The translations under genes were made by a program, and so were the position numbers. Shown one piece after another: positions 1 through 6,934 of a stretch of DNA of 32,998 nucleotides. The DNA lies in the NCBI GenBank assembly GCA_002171655.1, contig NHEC01000028.1:1-32998 (forward strand), written 5' to 3'. The notes beneath the pieces are model-generated. The model did not search any database and had not been told where the DNA came from. It was given only the letters and a program-made list of their open reading frames with translations. The DNA comes from Planctomycetes bacterium TMED75. Lineage in GTDB: Bacteria; Planctomycetota; Phycisphaerae; Phycisphaerales; SM1A02. How positions within the stretch are numbered: position 1 is the stretch's first letter; each line of letters opens with the position of its first letter.

Positions 1-471
1 ACCCGCGGGCGCTGAGATCCCCAACGTCACCCCGGCGATGAGACTGTGGATCGAGAGGGTCATCAGAAGCAGGTAGGGCGCGATGCCACTGCTCTCTCCC
101 GCACCGACCAGCGCTGCGGCTTCCAGGTCCCCTTCCTCGCCACCGGCCGCGATCGCGCGGGGAACCACCCGTTCGAGACCGAGTACCAGAATGAAGGCCA
201 GCGTCGCGACCGCAAACGCCGCGGGGTAGTCCAGGTCGGGATACGCGGCGGCAAATCCGTCGTTCGCATCCGCGAGCAGGTGAATGAGCCCTGCAGCCAG
301 AAGCACCCCACCAGCGAAACTGTTTCCGTAGGCGATTGCACGCTCCCGACCACCACGCGCCGCAAGCCACGGCGCGAGGACTCCAAACCCACCGACGATC
401 GCGATCAAGGCGGCCCAGAGGAGAATCATCGGGAAGCCAATGGAAGCGGATGTCTCGGCGATCCAGATCAT
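1..471 (-). CDS. ZIP-family metal transporter, N-terminal part (cut by window edge)
   Basis: The minus-strand frame is open from an ATG at 471 to the left edge, giving 157 residues with no stop, so the gene continues outside the window. The translation has hydrophobic helices at about residues 13-34, 48-66 and 83-100. It contains the stretches GNSFAGGVLLAAGLIHLLAD and LLLMTLSIHSLIAGVTLGIS. The His-Ser in a small-residue helix, followed by a Gly, resembles the metal-binding helix IV of ZIP transporters (ZupT/Zip family), which import zinc and other divalent metals across the inner membrane. A variable hydrophilic loop (about residues 105-125) precedes that helix, as usual in the family. No clear Shine-Dalgarno is seen before the ATG, so the start is the less certain part. 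Metal specificity cannot be read from this fragment. Confidence 0.72.
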   Translation of the reverse strand, partial: MIWIAETSASIGFPMILLWAALIAIVGGFGVLAPWLAARGGRERAIAYGNSFAGGVLLAAGLIHLLADANDGFAAAYPDLDYPAAFAVATLAFILVLGLERVVPRAIAAGGEEGDLEAAALVGAGESSGIAPYLLLMTLSIHSLIAGVTLGISAPAG

Positions 472-692
472 GGGGAACGAAGTATACGGGACGGGGCCGG
501 ACTGACTTTGCTGTGGCAGTCAAGAAAGGCTGAATCACACCCTCCCGAACTCGGACGTACTCGCTGCCGGGTTGCTTCAAGTCGGCTCAATTGTGCGCCT
601 GAATCAGATGAAGACCTGCCGTGAATCACCTCTGCTCACAAACTCAGTGGTCGCATGACGATGCTGCGAAGCAAGCGAAGGAGACAGGATCG

Positions 693-1097
693 ATGAGTCA
701 CCTGAATTACACAGACTCGAACGCGAAAGCTCCCCTGGGCATTCGGGGAACAGACGGCTTCACCTGGCGCTCCCTTCAATTCGGTGTGGCGCCGCCAGCT
801 GGTGGCTCAAGAGCCTGAGATCCGGGAGAACAGGCTGACGGCTGGGCAGGTCGTCCCTCAGTCATGCGCTTGCAGTTGGATCCCGGATGCATCGCCCAGG
901 CTCATTCGCATCCAGGAAACATCATCTACATCGTCGAGTCGGGTCAGATGACCATTCCCGGCGAAGGCGTGCATGAGGAAGGTGATGTGCACTGGGCATT
1001 GAAGGATTGCGACTGCAACCAGGAACAGATGGGGCCGACCACGACCAGCTAGATCGCGATTCGGCAAGGTGAGTTTGCCGCGGAGTGGACCGAGTAG
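693..1097 (+). pseudogene. Cupin-domain protein broken by two in-frame stop codons
   Basis: A single reading frame from ATG 693 to TAG 1095-1097 (134 sense positions) reads like one small cupin, but is interrupted by TGA at 816-818 and TAG at 1050-1052. A strong AAGGAG (678-683) lies 9 bases before the ATG. The first part includes DGFTWRSLQFG. The middle has LDPGCIAQAHSHPGNIIYIV followed by GQMTIPGEGVHEEGDVHWA, the H-x-H-P-G and later Gly-rich strands of a cupin barrel. The tail reads IAIRQGEFAAEWTE. All three parts sit in the same frame, so the damage is by point substitutions and not by indels, unless compensating indels occurred. It is most likely a recent pseudogene. Sequencing error or stop readthrough are less likely alternatives. 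Substrate unknown. Confidence 0.6.
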
Positions 1098-1169
1098 CCC
1101 GCTCGACTCCGTGGGCTGCGACGAGCCCTCAGCGAACAGACAGATTCGTCACTGATCGAAACAGAACAG

Positions 1170-1202
1170 ACCAGGGCCCCGGTCTTCGACCTGGGCCCTG
1201 GT
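1170..1202 (-). terminator. Hairpin downstream of the mini zinc-ribbon gene
   Basis: Perfect 10-base arms ACCAGGGCCC (1170-1179) and GGGCCCTGGT (1193-1202) enclose a 13-base loop that can itself pair GGTC with GACC. Read on the minus strand the hairpin is followed by a T-rich run (CTGTTCTGTTTC), as expected for a terminator of the minus-strand gene at 1246-1452. On the plus strand no U-tract follows. Confidence 0.5.
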
Positions 1203-1245
1203 GAAACGTGCTGTATAAAGGATGATCTGCGTGCTCGAATGCCGA

Positions 1246-1452
1246 TCAGGCACACGAGACTCGAGCAGCTCGGGAGCGGCGAACCAAGTTCACCACGAGG
1301 CCAACGCCGACTGCGAAGGCAGCGCATGCCAGCATGGTCGGCACGCTCAGTGAAGCGCCCGCGATCGAAACGCTGGCGCATTCAGTGCACATCGAGGCGA
1401 TATCGGTACCCATGGCGGCAGGGGATGCACAATTCGGACAACAGGTGGTCAT
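1246..1452 (-). CDS. Mini zinc-ribbon protein with one membrane helix
   Basis: A 68-residue protein starting MTTCCPNC. I chose the ATG at 1452 because AAGGAGCT (complement of 1460-1467) sits just upstream; a longer reading to 1515 has no such site. Two Cys pairs, CPNC (residues 5-8) and CTEC (about 22-25), look like a small zinc ribbon in the cytoplasm. They are followed by one hydrophobic helix (about residues 38-58) and a basic tail with several Arg. The gene lies 71 bases downstream of the dockerin-protein gene on the same strand, so the two may be co-transcribed. A hairpin at 1170-1202 follows. I do not recognise the family and propose no function beyond a membrane-anchored zinc-binding peptide. 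Confidence 0.55.
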   Translation of the reverse strand: MTTCCPNCASPAAMGTDIASMCTECASVSIAGASLSVPTMLACAAFAVGVGLVVNLVRRSRAARVSCA

Positions 1453-1523
1453 TTCGGGAAGCTCCTTAGTAACAATTGAATGCCAATACACTAAGGGCCC
1501 TGCCGCAGATGTCAAGGGGGGGG

Positions 1524-2888
1524 TCAGAGACAGCTGTTCCAGACCGAAAGCAGGGTTGCCAGGTCGGATCCTCCGACAATTCCGTCATCGTCGAGGTCCG
1601 CTGGGCCGTTGGTCGATCCCCAGACTGCCAGAAGGTTTGCAAGGTCTGCACCGGTCACACAGCCATCTCCGTTGAGGTCACCGATGAGGGTATCGGTGGC
1701 CAGAAACGGCTCAAGCTTTAAGAATCCGAATTGCGAATTGTCCACGGCAACGATTGCACCACCATCACTGGTCAGATCGATGTCTTCTGCGGCCCAATCC
1801 TCACCGGACCCGCCACTGTAGGTGGCCTGCCAGTCCACGCCTCCGCTTGAACTGAACTTCACGATGTACGCTTCCCACTGGTCGGAGCAGACCCCCGCGT
1901 TGCAGTCGGAGTAGGCGTACTCGTCGCCGGTTCCCGCAGAGATGACGCAGCCACCATCGGGAGTCGCCTTGATGCCCCAGGTCTCGTCGTGGATCCAGGT
2001 GGGGTTGAAGCCGCGGGGGTTTCCCTGCTTCGCTTCCCAGAGCTGGTTGCCGCTGGGATCGAGCTTCATCGTGTAGGTGTCCCAGTTCGCCGTCCCGGAG
2101 AGGGTGTGACCCGCAAGAAAGATCGAACCATCCGCACCAAGGTCCATTCCGAAGCAATGGTCTTCGCTGGAACCGCCAAAGGTCTTGTTCCAGAGCACGG
2201 TTCCCGCGGAGTTGACCTTGAGCACACCGTACTGGAGCGCATCCTCGGTACCGCCGGAGATGATGAAGTCGCTGCCCGTGGGTTTGATCCGGTAGGCCTG
2301 GGAGAGGTAGGCGTTGACGCTCTGCCCGCTGATGAAGTTGCCCGCCTGATCCAGGAACGAGATGTAGCCCTGCCCGTACACGAAGAAGGTGTTGTCGGGG
2401 TCCTCCGCCTGTCGGTAGCCGACCGCGAGGAATCCATCGGGGGTTTCAGCGAGGTGCTCGAAGGCGTCGGCCCCACCGTTGTCGCGAGTCTTCTGAAAGA
2501 TCGTGGTACCGGTGGCCTTGTCCAGCTTGATGAGCGCACTGTTGCGCGAAAGCATTCCGGCAATCAGGTAGCCGTCGTCGACCTCGATCGCGGAGTTGCC
2601 CATGTTTCGGTTGCTGGTCCCGAATTCTTTCTTCCAGCCCAGGCTGCCGTTCTGGTTGGTCTTGACCACCAGGATCCGGGCATTGGAGCCGACGAAACCA
2701 GTCTCGCCGATCTGAAGAAAACCACCGTCGGAACATTCGAGAATGTAGTGACCATGAGACTCCTCACGTGAACCGTTGTGGTCGGTGAACCACTCCACAG
2801 AGGGCGCGGCCTGCTGGGCGATCGCAGTGGACGATGAAAGAGTGCCGCAGGTAAGAGCCGTGAACGTCAGGCAGATGAGTGAACTCAT
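1524..2888 (-). CDS. Secreted beta-propeller-like protein with C-terminal dockerin-like domain
   Basis: 454 residues. The ATG at 2888 has AGGAG about 7 bases upstream. Residues 1-25 form a Sec signal peptide with a cleavage site after AIA (before QQAAP). The body (about 30-395) is built of repeats of roughly 50 residues with recurring patterns such as GGSSEDHCFGMDLGADGSIF and TPDGGCVISAGTGDEYAYSD, i.e. the 'DGG/DGS-[FI]-hydrophobic-G' strands of PQQ/delta-60-like propellers. Residues about 403-450 hold two EF-hand-like motifs (GDLNGDGCVTGADLANLL and ADLDDDGIVGGSDLATLL), each followed by a Trp. This is the dockerin-like module common in Phycisphaerae secreted proteins. Planctomycetes generally lack cellulosomes, so the module may serve surface attachment or calcium-dependent folding rather than scaffold docking. 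The ligand or enzymatic role of the propeller is unknown. Confidence 0.8.
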   Translation of the reverse strand: MSSLICLTFTALTCGTLSSSTAIAQQAAPSVEWFTDHNGSREESHGHYILECSDGGFLQIGETGFVGSNARILVVKTNQNGSLGWKKEFGTSNRNMGNSAIEVDDGYLIAGMLSRNSALIKLDKATGTTIFQKTRDNGGADAFEHLAETPDGFLAVGYRQAEDPDNTFFVYGQGYISFLDQAGNFISGQSVNAYLSQAYRIKPTGSDFIISGGTEDALQYGVLKVNSAGTVLWNKTFGGSSEDHCFGMDLGADGSIFLAGHTLSGTANWDTYTMKLDPSGNQLWEAKQGNPRGFNPTWIHDETWGIKATPDGGCVISAGTGDEYAYSDCNAGVCSDQWEAYIVKFSSSGGVDWQATYSGGSGEDWAAEDIDLTSDGGAIVAVDNSQFGFLKLEPFLATDTLIGDLNGDGCVTGADLANLLAVWGSTNGPADLDDDGIVGGSDLATLLSVWNSCL

Positions 2889-3044
2889 GGGTGCGCTCCT
2901 GGGTTGCAGATGGGGGTGGGGATGACCCTAGCGTAGTCACTCTGCGGTAGAAACCCAGCAAAAAGACATGAAGCTTGGTGAGAATCGCCGTCTGTATTTG
3001 TCAGAGCTTCCTGGAGCGTCTCAAGCCCGCCCTTCGTTGATCTC

Positions 3045-3050
3045 TATACT
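3045..3050 (+). promoter_or_regulatory. Possible -10 box (TATACT) upstream of the AOC-like lipoprotein gene
   Basis: TATACT is a 5/6 match to TATAAT in the 229-base region between the divergent genes starting at 2888 (minus) and 3118 (plus). No convincing -35 box lies at the right distance, so the call is weak. It would give a leader of about 60 bases before ATG 3118. Confidence 0.25.
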
Positions 3051-3117
3051 GCCTGCTCGCGAACTGCACCGAGTTTGAATTCCCTCAACCAACACCTCGA
3101 AGAAGAGAATACGCACC

Positions 3118-3687
3118 ATGGTGAACCCGTACTCAGCATTCCGGAAGAGGATTCTGCGTCCCACCCCCCTGCTGCTTTGCCTGCTTGTCTGCCCGTTGCT
3201 GAGTTGTGGCGGCTGTGCCAGCGGTTCAGGAGGATCGATCAACGGAAAACACCACGTTGAGCGTCACGCACCGAGCATGGTGCTGTACAACGCACCACCG
3301 ACGATTGATCACTTTTCCTTTCCCGAAACGAGCCACGCTCAAGGGGAATTCGTAGCCTGGCACGCGGACCTTGACGATGCGGAAGGTGCCACCGCGAACC
3401 GGATCGGGCACTGCAACGGAACGATGATGGTGACCCGGCGCAACGATGGGCATCAGGATGACCGGGAACATCGGATGACCATGATCGAACTGGACTGGGA
3501 GGACTCCGATGACTCGCTACTCATTGCCGGTTCGCATCCCTACAAGCACGGAGCGATACAGACCGACACTGCAATGGTCCGAGCGATCACCGGGGGGACC
3601 GGCCGATACATGTTCGCTCGCGGGCAGATGATCAGCACCAGACTCGAAAGCGGCTGGTACCGACACGAGATCTGGCTGTCGGAGTGA
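3118..3687 (+). CDS. Lipoprotein with allene-oxide-cyclase/dirigent-like C-terminus
   Basis: 189 residues. The N-terminus is basic (residues 9-14) then hydrophobic (17-29) and ends in a lipobox L27-L28-S29-C30, so Cys30 is the likely lipidation site. The mature part contains EFVAWHADLDDA, a GHCNGTMMVTRR strand, and near the C-terminus AITGGTGRYMFARGQMISTR. The 'ITGGTGxYxxARG' signature is typical of allene oxide cyclase-like/dirigent-like eight-stranded barrels, where it marks the strand turn after the central cavity. In bacteria such proteins are poorly characterised; I do not infer cyclase activity. No strong Shine-Dalgarno is visible (AAGAG before the ATG). It is transcribed away from the dockerin gene at 2888. 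Confidence 0.62.
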   Translation: MVNPYSAFRKRILRPTPLLLCLLVCPLLSCGGCASGSGGSINGKHHVERHAPSMVLYNAPPTIDHFSFPETSHAQGEFVAWHADLDDAEGATANRIGHCNGTMMVTRRNDGHQDDREHRMTMIELDWEDSDDSLLIAGSHPYKHGAIQTDTAMVRAITGGTGRYMFARGQMISTRLESGWYRHEIWLSE

Positions 3688-3701
3688 AACACGCCCGAAG
3701 A

Positions 3702-3717
3702 CCACCGCTCGCGGTGG
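3702..3717 (+). terminator. Short GC hairpin after the lipoprotein gene
   Basis: CCACCG, a CTCG loop and CGGTGG form a 6-bp hairpin 14 bases after the stop at 3687. No T-run follows, so it may be a weak or Rho-assisted terminator, or an mRNA-end-protecting hairpin. Confidence 0.3.
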
Positions 3718-3785
3718 CTGAGCGTTGAGAAGACGGGGAGTCGATGGAGACCCACCGTCGGGACCGGTGCACCACAGCAAGTCAC

Positions 3786-4520
3786 CTACTTCGAGGCGGT
3801 GTAGGCGGTCAAGAGACCATGGGTTGTCTGGCACCTGCAGTCATGGAATCCGCCTTGAGCGAGTGATGCCAGAAACAACTCCGGCTGCGGAGTCGTTCGG
3901 ACCTCGCGCCAAAGGTGCCCCAACAGTCTTTGTGAAGTGAGCGAACGGGTCGCTACCAACGCGATGATCCGAGCCGCAATGAGGATGTATGCCTTCGCAA
4001 TCATCCGCAGGAGCACATTGGTTGGTGGGGTAATTTCCAGAATCAGGACCGTACCTCCGGGTTTCAGCACGCGATTGATCTCCCTGAGCGCGCGTCCCGT
4101 GTCCGTGGCGTATCGGAGGGAATAGCCTGCGGTGACAAAGTCGAATGACGACTCTTCGAATGGCAGCTCATCAATGGACCCGATGACTGTCTCGAACGAG
4201 CCTGAAGCCTCGGCAATTTCAAGCATCTCCGCGCAGGAATCCAGGGCGACCACCTGACCGTCCGGGCCGGTGCATTCACGCGCGGTTCTTGCCAGAACCC
4301 CGGTCCCGGTTCCGATGTCGAGGACCTGATCTCCGGCCGAAATACCTAGCTCCCTTATTTGGTCTGCACGATAGCGATAGCCATTGCCAAAGCTGACGGT
4401 CAGGTTCACTCGATCGTACAGGCTGGCGGCCCTTGAATAGAGATGCTCGGTTCGAGAAATCGAATCCCCTACCCGAACGTACTCGGGTGTCATGAGTTTC
4501 TTGTCGTCTGCAGGATTCAT
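3786..4520 (-). CDS. UbiE/MenG-like SAM-dependent methyltransferase
   Basis: 244 residues with a class I Rossmann methyltransferase core. Motif I is VLDIGTGTG (residues 66-74). An acidic end of strand 2 is seen at VVALDSCAEML, motif II/III-like sequence at DELPFEESSFDFVTAGYSL, and REINRVLKPGGTVLILEI follows, which is the UbiE/COQ5 family's post-motif region. The C-terminus has a more hydrophobic helix (about residues 165-190). UbiE/MenG methylate quinone rings, but here the gene is transcribed divergently from the aryl polyene-type operon with only 87 bases between start codons. A tailoring methylation of the aryl head group, as by methyltransferases of known aryl polyene clusters, is therefore a reasonable inference. 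A housekeeping menaquinone role cannot be excluded. Confidence 0.8.
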   Translation of the reverse strand: MNPADDKKLMTPEYVRVGDSISRTEHLYSRAASLYDRVNLTVSFGNGYRYRADQIRELGISAGDQVLDIGTGTGVLARTARECTGPDGQVVALDSCAEMLEIAEASGSFETVIGSIDELPFEESSFDFVTAGYSLRYATDTGRALREINRVLKPGGTVLILEITPPTNVLLRMIAKAYILIAARIIALVATRSLTSQRLLGHLWREVRTTPQPELFLASLAQGGFHDCRCQTTHGLLTAYTASK

Positions 4521-4544
4521 TGTTCTCTATGAGACTTTTTCATC

Positions 4545-4557
4545 GACTTCGCAAGTC
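4545..4557. promoter_or_regulatory. Palindrome in the divergent promoter region of the pigment cluster
   Basis: GACTT-CGC-AAGTC is a perfect inverted repeat in the middle of the 87-base AT-rich stretch between the divergent methyltransferase (start 4520) and the ACP gene (start 4608). Its position makes it a candidate operator controlling both directions. No regulator gene is adjacent, so the assignment is tentative. Confidence 0.3.
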
Positions 4558-4569
4558 TTTTCGTAAGTT

Positions 4570-4599
4570 CTGGCATCGATTATTCTAAGCGTGTATTAT
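4570..4599 (+). promoter_or_regulatory. Candidate sigma70-type promoter of the aryl polyene-type operon
   Basis: TATTAT (4594-4599, 5/6 match to TATAAT) is preceded at 18 bases by CTGGCA (4570-4575, 4/6 match to TTGACA). Transcription would begin at about 4605-4607, directly at the ACP start codon (4608). No Shine-Dalgarno precedes that ATG, so the first gene may be translated from a leaderless or near-leaderless mRNA. Confidence 0.4.
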
Positions 4600-4607
4600 T
4601 TTAACTC

Positions 4608-4877
4608 ATGGAAGAAGCCACCAGTAATTCATCCACCATTCATCGAATGAAGGACCTCCTGCGAGAGGAATTGAAGCTTGGTCCTGATGTGGTTCTTGCC
4701 GACGACGAGGTACTGGTTGGTGGCGAACATGATCTGGATTCGCTCGATGTGTTGCTGATCATTTCAAGCGTCGAGAAAGAATTTGGAATCAAGATTGCCA
4801 ATGAAAAGATCGGGAAGGATGTCTTCCGAGACCTTTCTACACTTTCCCAGTTCATAGACGACTGTGCTGCGGACTGA
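4608..4877 (+). CDS. Acyl carrier protein
   Basis: 89 residues, acidic, with the size and four-helix pattern of a stand-alone carrier protein. The phosphopantetheine attachment site is Ser45 in HDLDSLDVLLII, followed by EKEFGIKI, the usual helix II continuation. It is the first gene of the operon and is inferred to carry the aryl starter and the growing polyene chain for the KS-CLF and dehydratase encoded downstream. Characterised aryl polyene clusters usually encode two carrier proteins; only one is seen here. The ATG at 4608 has no Shine-Dalgarno and lies about nine bases after a -10-like box. An alternative ATG at 4650 would remove part of helix I. Confidence 0.88.
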   Translation: MEEATSNSSTIHRMKDLLREELKLGPDVVLADDEVLVGGEHDLDSLDVLLIISSVEKEFGIKIANEKIGKDVFRDLSTLSQFIDDCAAD

Positions 4878-5295
4878 TCAGTTGATCGAACAACTTCCCC
4901 ATAAGCAACCTTTCCTGTTTCTTTCTGAGGTTCTTGAGATCGAGACCGGGGACTGCGCCGAGGCCCGCTGGGACGTCGTGGGTGATGAGGATTTCTTCAA
5001 AGGACATTTTCCCGGCTCTCCATTGGTGCCTGGCGTCCTCATTGCGGAATCCCTTGCCCAGCTCTCGGGTCTTGTTGTCTTTGCAGACCCCGCGGGCGAG
5101 GTGAGGCAGGCAGTGCTGGCCCAGTGTGATGTACGTTTCGAACGCCAAGTGACACCGCCGGCCAGCCTGGTGCTGACTTCGAAACTCACTCGTTCACTTG
5201 GACCACTGCATTTGTTTGATGTCCGTGCAACCAACGGTTCGGTTCGGGTAGCGCGCGGGAGCCTGGCACTTTCCGCGACCGAAATCTCAGGATAG
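4864..5295 (+). CDS. FabZ-like 3-hydroxyacyl-ACP dehydratase
   Basis: 143 residues from a GTG at 4864, overlapping the ACP stop by 14 bases; a TTG at 4882 is an alternative start. It has the hot-dog fold signature GHFPGSPLVPGVLIAESLAQ with catalytic His48 and Glu62 (numbered from the GTG), as in FabZ and in the ApeI-type dehydratases of aryl polyene clusters. The opening LIEQLPHKQPFLFLSEVLEI is also FabZ-like (family: 'LPHRxPFLLVDRV'). It is inferred to remove water from the beta-hydroxyacyl-ACP in each extension cycle, creating the conjugated trans double bonds. Only one dehydratase is present; aryl polyene systems often carry two. Confidence 0.87.
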   Translation: MLRTDQLIEQLPHKQPFLFLSEVLEIETGDCAEARWDVVGDEDFFKGHFPGSPLVPGVLIAESLAQLSGLVVFADPAGEVRQAVLAQCDVRFERQVTPPASLVLTSKLTRSLGPLHLFDVRATNGSVRVARGSLALSATEISG

Positions 5296-5303
5296 AGGCC
5301 CCC

Positions 5304-5999
5304 GTGAATCTCTTTCTGTTCTGCCTTTGTGGCGCCATCGCCTGTTTGTCCCCGATCCAGGACGCGGCAAAGGATCTTCCACAAGTACTGACCCAGATCG
5401 ACCAGCAATCGAGCGATATCAGCAGCCTGAAGGCGACCTTCAGGCAGGTCAAGCACTCAAGCATTCTCCGCAAACCCCTGGTATCCAGCGGAACGATCCA
5501 GATGCTCGAAGACCGGGTTCGTTGGGATACGAAAGAACCAAACGCCTCAGTTCTGCTCGCCTCCAGTGAGGGCGTACGCATTTACTACCCTGATCTGAAC
5601 GTTATCGAAGTCTACCGGTTGAGTGATCAATTGAGACAGCTTGCGGGATCCCCGGTCTTCCGTCTTTCTGAGCTGAACAGAAACTTCACTATCGATTCCA
5701 ATCTCAAGACATCAGATTCCGGAGTGCTCTCGCTTGAGCTGATTCCCCGCGATGAGTCACTTCGAAAACACTTGAAGTCGATACGCCTGGATGTCCACGC
5801 AGAGACGGGAATCGTACGCCAGGTCGAGCTTCGAAACGTAGATGACGAGCGGACTGAAATATCGTTCGAACGCATTCGCGTGAATCCGACACTGACTACC
5901 CGCGATCTCGATCTTGATGTTCCTGAGAATGTCCGAACCGTTCATCCACTCGGCAACGACCCGGAACTTGACACCTCAATCAACGGAGCTGGCACATGA
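5304..5999 (+). CDS. LolA-like periplasmic lipid/lipoprotein carrier
   Basis: 231 residues from a GTG at 5304, 8 bases after the dehydratase stop. A hydrophobic N-terminus (residues 2-15) is a short signal peptide. The mature part reads as the LolA half-barrel: KATFRQVKHS (about 43-52), SGTIQMLEDRVRWDTKEPNA (the LolA 'G.l.l..p.r.rW.y..P' strand set), then IYYPDLNVIEVY, and SIRLDVHAETGIVRQVELRN. LolA homologues (ApeL-type) occur in aryl polyene clusters and are thought to help move the pigment lipid or a lipoprotein across the periplasm. It works logically with the lipoprotein at 12939 and the MMPL exporter at 13718. Its stop overlaps the next start (ATGA). Confidence 0.75.
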   Translation: MNLFLFCLCGAIACLSPIQDAAKDLPQVLTQIDQQSSDISSLKATFRQVKHSSILRKPLVSSGTIQMLEDRVRWDTKEPNASVLLASSEGVRIYYPDLNVIEVYRLSDQLRQLAGSPVFRLSELNRNFTIDSNLKTSDSGVLSLELIPRDESLRKHLKSIRLDVHAETGIVRQVELRNVDDERTEISFERIRVNPTLTTRDLDLDVPENVRTVHPLGNDPELDTSINGAGT

Positions 6000-6934
6000 C
6001 TGTGCCTGGAAGATCGAAGGGGAGTTGGTATCGGAAACCACTTGCGGATCTCTTTGTCCAGCACGGGCTCTTTTACTTTGGCCGAAAGACCCCCTTTCTC
6101 ATAAAGCTCTTGAAGCCAATGCTGGTCTGGTCTGCCTACATTTTCTCCACCTACCTCCGACGCAACCTCTCGAACAATGCCTCATTCCTCCTGGGTTCGG
6201 ATTCGACTCCCCGCGAGCGCTCTCGATTCGCCCGACGTCTCATCGCCAAGCACTTTGAATTCCTGCAAGACTTCAATCGCATGCAAGATTGGAGCCAGCG
6301 ACAATTTCTAGATTTAATCGATTCCGTCGATGGAATCGAGCACTACCATGCTGCACGCTCTCATGGACGAGGCCTCATCGTCACCACCGCACACATGGGA
6401 TCGTATGAGGTTGGACTTGCTGAGATCATGGCACATGAGACTGATGTACATGTTGTGTATATGCCGAATGACCAGGCCCCATTCGAGCGTTTGCGTTCCA
6501 GGTTTCGCCAACGAATTGGAGCGGTGGAACATGATGCCTCGCAGGGAATCCGTTTGTGGATCGAGCTCAAGAATGCACTCGATCGAAATGCGGTGGTCGT
6601 GATTCAGGGCGATCGAGTCATGCCTGGTCAGAGCGGTCAATTTGTCCCTTTCTCCAACGGGCAGTTGGAGCTTCCGCTGGGTCCGATCAAGCTCGCTGCG
6701 GCATCGGGAGCAGCTGTCCTTCCGATATTTTGTCTTTACTCAAAAGCACCTCGGGTGCGGATCGAGGTCGGTGAACCGATCATTGTTTGCCGGGATGAAC
6801 GGCCATTTGATCAAGCAGCTTTGGAGGCGCTGTCTGGTAGTATTGAACAGGTCGTAAGCAGGCAACCGGACCAATGGCTTGCTGCACACAGTGCGCTGAT
6901 CCAGCCGGTTGATCCAAGGAGTTGTGCAGTTTGA
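5996..6934 (+). CDS. LpxL-like lysophospholipid acyltransferase
   Basis: 312 residues, starting in an ATGA overlap with the LolA-like gene. It belongs to the lipid A biosynthesis acyltransferase/LPLAT type: the HX4E motif is His133-Met-Gly-Ser-Tyr-Glu138 in TTAHMGSYEVG. It is followed by VVVIQGDRVMPGQSGQFVPF, the substrate-binding block with Gly-Asp-Arg, and later AAASGAAVLPIFCLY. A hydrophobic stretch near residues 33-52 probably anchors it at the inner membrane. In aryl polyene clusters a related acyltransferase is thought to transfer the polyene acyl chain onto a glycerol- or sugar-based lipid anchor, and that is the inferred role here. In several known clusters it is fused to a GT2 glycosyltransferase; here a GT2 enzyme is a separate gene at 17084-18403. 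Confidence 0.83.
   Translation: MTVPGRSKGSWYRKPLADLFVQHGLFYFGRKTPFLIKLLKPMLVWSAYIFSTYLRRNLSNNASFLLGSDSTPRERSRFARRLIAKHFEFLQDFNRMQDWSQRQFLDLIDSVDGIEHYHAARSHGRGLIVTTAHMGSYEVGLAEIMAHETDVHVVYMPNDQAPFERLRSRFRQRIGAVEHDASQGIRLWIELKNALDRNAVVVIQGDRVMPGQSGQFVPFSNGQLELPLGPIKLAAASGAAVLPIFCLYSKAPRVRIEVGEPIIVCRDERPFDQAALEALSGSIEQVVSRQPDQWLAAHSALIQPVDPRSCAV

Noticed and set aside
46-624. A 192-residue plus-strand open frame at the left end
   Set aside because: The opposite strand encodes a ZIP transporter fragment with clear membrane helices; the plus translation is Arg/Gly/Pro-rich and not protein-like.
1989-2771. A 260-residue plus-strand open frame inside the dockerin-protein gene
   Set aside because: It is the antisense of the clearly coding minus-strand gene with signal peptide and calcium motifs, has no ribosome binding site and no domain-like pattern.
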